Source: Bacteroidaceae bacterium
GTDB taxonomy: Bacteria; Bacteroidota; Bacteroidia; Bacteroidales; Bacteroidaceae
Length of the DNA stretch: 27,396 bases
Assembly (NCBI GenBank): GCA_016302435.1
Contig: JAEDNQ010000007.1
Coordinates: 1 to 27,396, forward strand
Reading direction: 5' to 3'
Below, in pieces: positions 23,310 through 27,396 of the stretch (its first letter is position 1; each line of letters starts with the position of its first letter). The notes under the pieces are model-generated. The model did no database searches and was not told the origin of the DNA. It was given only the letters and a program-made list of their open reading frames with translations. A program made the translations under genes and the position numbers.

Positions 23310-24581
23310 ATGGAAATGACTCATTATCATAAAAAACTATACGATATCGTTGCAGCATTGCTCCTTTGCTTTGCTGCAACGTGCTTGTTTGCTGCATGTT
23401 CATCTGATTCGGACGAGGATGACGACAAGGATAAGACTGAACATCCTGGTGAAGGCACCGACGAAAGCGTCAGTCGTACAGTCCTCGTTTACATGGTGGC
23501 AGAAAACACCCTTGCCTCTGTAGCACAGCAAGACATCACGGAGATGGTCGTGGGTTATGCTAACGGAAGCTATGGCAAGCGTTGCCGTATGGTCATCTAT
23601 GTAGACGACCTCAAGCTGCCGCGCATTTATGTTCTGGACGAGAATACTCATGCGATGTCTTATGCAGACCTCGTCCCTGTCGTGACATACGACCAAGATG
23701 TTAACTCAGCGTCCGTAGAAGTTTTGGGTGACTTCATCGACTATGTCCACGCACATTATCCTGCCGACAGCTATGGCCTTGTGCTCTGGTCACATGCCAC
23801 AGGATGGATACCATCCTTCTTTTCAGGCGACAAAGAGAAGGCAAGCCGTGCTTTCGGTGTAGACAATGGGGGTAACCGCTACTATGACAATGGCAATCAG
23901 ATGGAGATAGCCGATCTGGCTGCAATGCTTGAAGCGAAGGGTGGGGTAGACTACATCCTCTTTGACGCTTGCTTCATGCAGTCGGTAGAGATAGCTGTCG
24001 AACTGACCAATGCCACCAATGCCATCATAGCCTCACCTGCTGAGGTACCAAGCCCTGGAGCCAACTATCAGACACTCGTCAACGCTCTATTTGCTGACGG
24101 CGAGTGCGCTGACTCTATATGCAAGACGTATTATGAAGAATACTCCCGACCTTATTCAGACTACGGTGTGGTTGTGTCAAGGGTCAAAACCTCTGCCATA
24201 CCAGCCTTCGTAGACTACATGCGCACTGTCCTTCATGGCAGACAAGAACAATTGGTCAATATGAATATTAGCGACCGACTTAACTATTTCCGTTTCAGCA
24301 CACAATATATCTATCCCGACATCTGCGACATGCAGGGCATCATGGCTAAGCTGCTCGAAGAAGAGGCATATAACCAATGGTTAGAAGAAGTGCAGAAAGT
24401 TGTGCTGTGCTATTCGACAGACACATGGTGCAGCTTTAATGGCGGATACAGGGAAGTCATTAAGGACCAGTGTTCTGGCATGTCCATGTTCGTACCTCTG
24501 AAACAATATGACAAATATACCAATACGTTCAATCGCGACTTCCTCGCTACCAAGTGGGCGCAGGCCGTATGGGGCGACTAA
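23310..24581 (+). CDS. Clostripain-family (C11) cysteine peptidase lipoprotein
   Basis: A lipoprotein signal (LCFAATCLFAAC, lipidated Cys30) is followed by an acidic Asp/Ser linker and a caspase-fold C11 peptidase domain. The catalytic dyad is His162 in LWSHATGW and Cys221 in LFDACFM. The conserved ASPAEVPSPGANY segment follows. Family members cleave after Arg or Lys and are often self-activated; activity here is inferred from the intact dyad. The protein is expected on the periplasmic or outer surface of the envelope. In-frame ATGs occur at 23298, 23310 and 23316. The first overlaps the previous gene by 11 nt; 23310 is chosen as starting just after that stop codon, but this is uncertain. ung follows after 21 nt. 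Confidence 0.87.
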   Translation: MEMTHYHKKLYDIVAALLLCFAATCLFAACSSDSDEDDDKDKTEHPGEGTDESVSRTVLVYMVAENTLASVAQQDITEMVVGYANGSYGKRCRMVIYVDDLKLPRIYVLDENTHAMSYADLVPVVTYDQDVNSASVEVLGDFIDYVHAHYPADSYGLVLWSHATGWIPSFFSGDKEKASRAFGVDNGGNRYYDNGNQMEIADLAAMLEAKGGVDYILFDACFMQSVEIAVELTNATNAIIASPAEVPSPGANYQTLVNALFADGECADSICKTYYEEYSRPYSDYGVVVSRVKTSAIPAFVDYMRTVLHGRQEQLVNMNISDRLNYFRFSTQYIYPDICDMQGIMAKLLEEEAYNQWLEEVQKVVLCYSTDTWCSFNGGYREVIKDQCSGMSMFVPLKQYDKYTNTFNRDFLATKWAQAVWGD

Positions 24582-24602
24582 AACAATATTGTACACCTAC
24601 TT

Positions 24603-25268
24603 ATGACACACGTAAACATAGAACCCTCATGGGCAGAAGCTCTGAAAGAAGAGTTTGAAAAGCCATATTTCAGCAGTCTTGTGCAGTTTGTCAGAGAGGA
24701 ATACTCCAAAGGCACTTGCTATCCTCCAGGAGCGCTAATATTCAATGCCTTCAATCTCTGTCCGCTTGATAAGGTGAAGGTGGTGCTCATAGGGCAAGAC
24801 CCCTACCACGAACCAGGGCAGGCACACGGTCTTTGCTTCTCTGTCAATGATGGTGTCCCCTTTCCCCCGTCCCTTCGCAACATCTTTGCGGAGATACAGA
24901 GCGACACGGGTTCTCCCGTACCACCGACTGGCAATCTGACTCGTTGGGCTCAACAAGGAGTATTGCTTCTCAATGCTACCTTGACTGTAAGGGCTCATGC
25001 AGCTGGTAGCCACCAGAAGCGTGGATGGGAAGAGTTCACAGATGCTGTCATTCGCAAGGTCAGTGAAACCAAAGACCACGTTGTCTTCATCCTCTGGGGC
25101 AGCTACGCCCAAAGCAAGATGCAGCTTATAGACACATCGCGCCATTGCGTTCTCCGCTCAGCTCACCCCTCTCCGCTCTCTGCCTACCGAGGTTTCTTTG
25201 GCAACCACCATTTCAGCCTCTGCAACCAATATCTGCAGCAACATGGAGAAGAAACAATAAATTGGTAA
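24603..25268 (+). CDS. ung: Uracil-DNA glycosylase, family 1
   Basis: This 221-residue enzyme excises uracil from DNA as the first step of base-excision repair. The water-activating motif GQDPYHEPGQAHG has the catalytic Asp66. FNAFNLCPLDKVKVVLIG precedes it. The minor-groove loop HPSPLSAYRGFFG carries His188. Length is normal for family 1. It sits 21 nt after the C11 peptidase gene and 51 nt before the SGNH hydrolase gene, so it is probably transcribed with its neighbours, though it has no functional link to them that I can see. Confidence 0.97.
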   Translation: MTHVNIEPSWAEALKEEFEKPYFSSLVQFVREEYSKGTCYPPGALIFNAFNLCPLDKVKVVLIGQDPYHEPGQAHGLCFSVNDGVPFPPSLRNIFAEIQSDTGSPVPPTGNLTRWAQQGVLLLNATLTVRAHAAGSHQKRGWEEFTDAVIRKVSETKDHVVFILWGSYAQSKMQLIDTSRHCVLRSAHPSPLSAYRGFFGNHHFSLCNQYLQQHGEETINW

Positions 25269-25319
25269 ACATCACTCATTTGTGACCTTAATCCTCTTAC
25301 ACCTTACAATATATATAAT

Positions 25320-26027
25320 ATGTGTATAATTAAAAAGATATTCTTCGCATTTGTCGTATGCGCTCTCTCAGTCTTCACACTTTTTGCCCAACACAAGAGT
25401 GGCAAGTCTGTAGCAATCTTTGGAGACAGCTACTCCACCTTCGAGGGTTTCATCACACCTTCGATAAATGAGACATGGTATTTCCTCGATCGCCGTCAGG
25501 GCGACAATGATGTTGTTGCCGTGGAGCAGACATGGTGGCATCAGCTCATCAAGCGCAACGGCTGGAAATTGGCCATCAACAACTCCTACAGCGGTTCAAC
25601 CATATCCTCCTCAGGTTATAGAGGTGAAGACTACACGCCTCGCTCCTTTGTGACCCGTGCGTCCAATCTTGGCAATCCTGACATCATTTTTGTCTTTGGT
25701 GCCACCAATGACTCATGGGTGCCCTCACCTATAGGTGAGTACAAGTATTCTGGGTGGACGAAAGAAGACCTCAAGTCCTTCCGTCCCTCTTTAGCTCGCT
25801 TGCTCGACTATATGACCAAGCGCTATTTAGGAGTAGACATATATTTCATACTCAACAGCGAATTGTCCGATGCCATCGACTCCTCTGTCCTCGCTATATG
25901 CCGCCATTACGGTGTGCCCGTCATCGAACTCCACGACATAGACAAAAAGGCAGGGCACCCCTCTATTGCTGGCATGGAGGCCATAGCAGACCAAGTGGAC
26001 GCTTTTGTCAAGAACTACAAGAAATAA
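25320..26027 (+). CDS. Secreted SGNH/GDSL-type hydrolase
   Basis: A signal peptide (MCIIKKIFFAFVVCALSVFTLFAQ) precedes a single SGNH-fold domain of about 210 residues. Block I is FGDSYSTFEG with nucleophile Ser37. Block II is NNSYSGSTIS with an oxyanion Gly. Block III is FGATNDSW with Asn. Block V is GHPSIAGM with His213. The usual Asp three residues before the histidine is replaced by Lys210; Asp208 or Asp206 may serve instead. Such enzymes are esterases acting on carbohydrate acetyl groups or small esters; the substrate is unknown. The ATG at 25320 gives the signal peptide directly. The phospholipase-D-like gene starts 20 nt after its stop, so the two are likely co-transcribed. Confidence 0.87.
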   Translation: MCIIKKIFFAFVVCALSVFTLFAQHKSGKSVAIFGDSYSTFEGFITPSINETWYFLDRRQGDNDVVAVEQTWWHQLIKRNGWKLAINNSYSGSTISSSGYRGEDYTPRSFVTRASNLGNPDIIFVFGATNDSWVPSPIGEYKYSGWTKEDLKSFRPSLARLLDYMTKRYLGVDIYFILNSELSDAIDSSVLAICRHYGVPVIELHDIDKKAGHPSIAGMEAIADQVDAFVKNYKK

Positions 26028-26047
26028 GGTGAGAAACAATCTTTCAG

Positions 26048-27346
26048 ATGAGACATATACAGACAATAATATTCCTGTGCCTGATGCTCGCGGCTTCAAT
26101 GCAGTCCTTGGCTCGAAATCATGACATGGCAGTAGCTCCTTGCACCGACACTGTTGAATGTCACAACGGTGGTGATGACAGCGTTACCTCCGACTCTCTT
26201 ATGGCACATCACCTTCGCAGCCGTGGCATAGCGACGACAGATGGCAACTCTGTGCATCTCCTTAAATCTGGCCATGACAAGTTTGTGGATCTTTTCGAGT
26301 CGGTAGGCAAAGCCAAAAAGTTCATCCATCTCGAATATTTCAACTTCCGCAACGACTCCATAGCAGGTCTCCTCTTCCATCTCCTTGCCCAAAAGGCAGC
26401 GGAGGGCGTGGAGGTGAGAGCTCTTTATGATGCCTTTGGCAACGCATCAAACAATAAGCCGATAAACAAGCACATGCACGACTCTATATGTTCTCTTGGC
26501 ATCAAGCTCGTGAAGTTCGACCCCTTGCGCTTCCCCTGGCTCAACCACATCATCCCTCGCGACCATCGCAAGATAGTGGTCATAGATGGCGAGGTGGCAT
26601 ATACGGGCGGCATGAATGTGGCAGATTACTACATCGAGGGCATTCCCGGCATAGGAGATTGGCACGACATGCACATGCGTATCTCTGGACCGGCCGTCAA
26701 CGACCTCCACAAGATATTTTGCGTCATGTGGCATAAGGCAACAGGCGAGTTGCTCGTAGGTGGCAAGTATTTCCCACCTGCTCAGCACCAGCCGTCTAAC
26801 TATCGTCTCGCAATAGTAGACCGACATACGCGCCACACTCCCGATGCCATTCGTGACCTCTTTGCTGAGATGCTCAACAAGGCTCAGCGCAAGGTGCTCA
26901 TCATCAATCCCTATTTCGTCCCGACACATAGAGTGCGCAAGGCTCTCAAACGGGCCATTGACCGAGGTGTCGATGTGCAGATACTGCTGTCGGCCAAGAG
27001 TGACATTCCGCTGACTCCCGAAGCTTCACATTATGTGGGTAACAACCTTGCTAAACGAGGAGCAAAGGTGTATCTCTACCATGGCGGCTTCCACCACACA
27101 AAGATAATGATGGTCGACGATATTTATTGCACTGTAGGTTCGAGCAACATGGACGCGCGTTCCCTTCGTTGCGACTACGAGGTCAACACCGTCATCTTCA
27201 GCAGGGAAGTGACAGCTGAGCTCACACGCCTCTTCGAAGAGCAGCTCAAGTCCTCTACACAGATACACAAAGGCTACTGGGGCACTCGTAGCGCAGGCAA
27301 GAAGTTCCAAGGATGGTTCGGCAATCTGCTCACCCCCGTGCTGTAG
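26048..27346 (+). CDS. Phospholipase D superfamily protein, cardiolipin synthase-like
   Basis: This 432-residue protein carries two HKD motifs: H173-R-K175-x4-D180 followed by GGMN, and H350-T-K352-x4-D357 followed by GSSNMD. Together they form one active site. This pattern and GDWHDMHMRISGPAV fit bacterial cardiolipin synthases, which join two phosphatidylglycerols. The N-terminus (MRHIQTIIFLCLMLAASMQSLA) is a single signal-peptide-like segment instead of the two membrane helices of typical ClsA, and is followed by about 50 polar residues. The protein may therefore act in the periplasm or be anchored by that one segment. It follows the SGNH hydrolase by 20 nt. Whether it is a true cardiolipin synthase, another phosphatidyltransferase or a phospholipase is not settled by sequence. 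Confidence 0.85.
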   Translation: MRHIQTIIFLCLMLAASMQSLARNHDMAVAPCTDTVECHNGGDDSVTSDSLMAHHLRSRGIATTDGNSVHLLKSGHDKFVDLFESVGKAKKFIHLEYFNFRNDSIAGLLFHLLAQKAAEGVEVRALYDAFGNASNNKPINKHMHDSICSLGIKLVKFDPLRFPWLNHIIPRDHRKIVVIDGEVAYTGGMNVADYYIEGIPGIGDWHDMHMRISGPAVNDLHKIFCVMWHKATGELLVGGKYFPPAQHQPSNYRLAIVDRHTRHTPDAIRDLFAEMLNKAQRKVLIINPYFVPTHRVRKALKRAIDRGVDVQILLSAKSDIPLTPEASHYVGNNLAKRGAKVYLYHGGFHHTKIMMVDDIYCTVGSSNMDARSLRCDYEVNTVIFSREVTAELTRLFEEQLKSSTQIHKGYWGTRSAGKKFQGWFGNLLTPVL

Positions 27347-27396
27347 ATGAGGCTGCCATGCCACCCCTGCATTAGATGAGCCCATCCACACCTGCC

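Overview
The window comes from a Bacteroidales genome, most likely a Prevotella-like (Prevotellaceae) member. The primary sigma factor is the short Bacteroidetes type without region 1.1. Promoters read as the Bacteroidetes -33/-7 type (TTTG, 19-21 nt, TAnnTTTG). Start codons lack obvious Shine-Dalgarno sequences and sit behind A/T-rich leaders. Many secreted proteins have signal peptides ending in AQ, and several families (C11 lipoprotein peptidase, MG2-like exported protein, PD40 lipoprotein) are typical of the phylum. I see no rRNA, tRNA, CRISPR array, transposase or phage gene.

Left part (1-3230): rpmE2 (minus strand) diverges from the class II aldolase gene fba. fba ends in a strong terminator, and an unusual PAP2-type phosphatase with a barrel-like C-terminal half follows almost directly.

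Middle (3241-14570): eight consecutive minus-strand genes. In transcription order they are a low-molecular-weight tyrosine phosphatase, a large polytopic membrane protein, a PD40 propeller lipoprotein carrying a single CxxCH heme-c motif, a second and shorter paralogue of the polytopic protein, a dipeptidyl-peptidase IV-like S9 peptidase, a MATE exporter, truA, and an EamA transporter. The only canonical promoter I find on this strand lies before the phosphatase gene. The paralogue-lipoprotein-paralogue trio (8699-14015) is the least explained and most interesting part of the window. A 22-bp tandem repeat lies inside it.

Right part (14853-27346): plus-strand genes, mostly housekeeping and envelope functions. 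They are a dual-esterase protein (alpha/beta hydrolase plus SGNH domain), the rRNA m5U methyltransferase rlmD, an RluA-type pseudouridine synthase, an exported MG2/carboxypeptidase-regulatory-like protein ending in a strong terminator, rpoD, a small secreted protein, a clostripain-family lipoprotein, ung, a small secreted SGNH hydrolase, and a phospholipase-D/cardiolipin-synthase-like protein with a signal peptide.

Two small-scale patterns recur between genes. A degenerate 22-24 bp palindrome built on GGTGGGAA occurs at five intergenic places, four of them 26-55 nt upstream of a start codon. Short tandem repeats (9 bp and 22 bp) sit in two leaders of the minus-strand run. Functions given for recognised families rest on motifs read by eye; no database search was possible.
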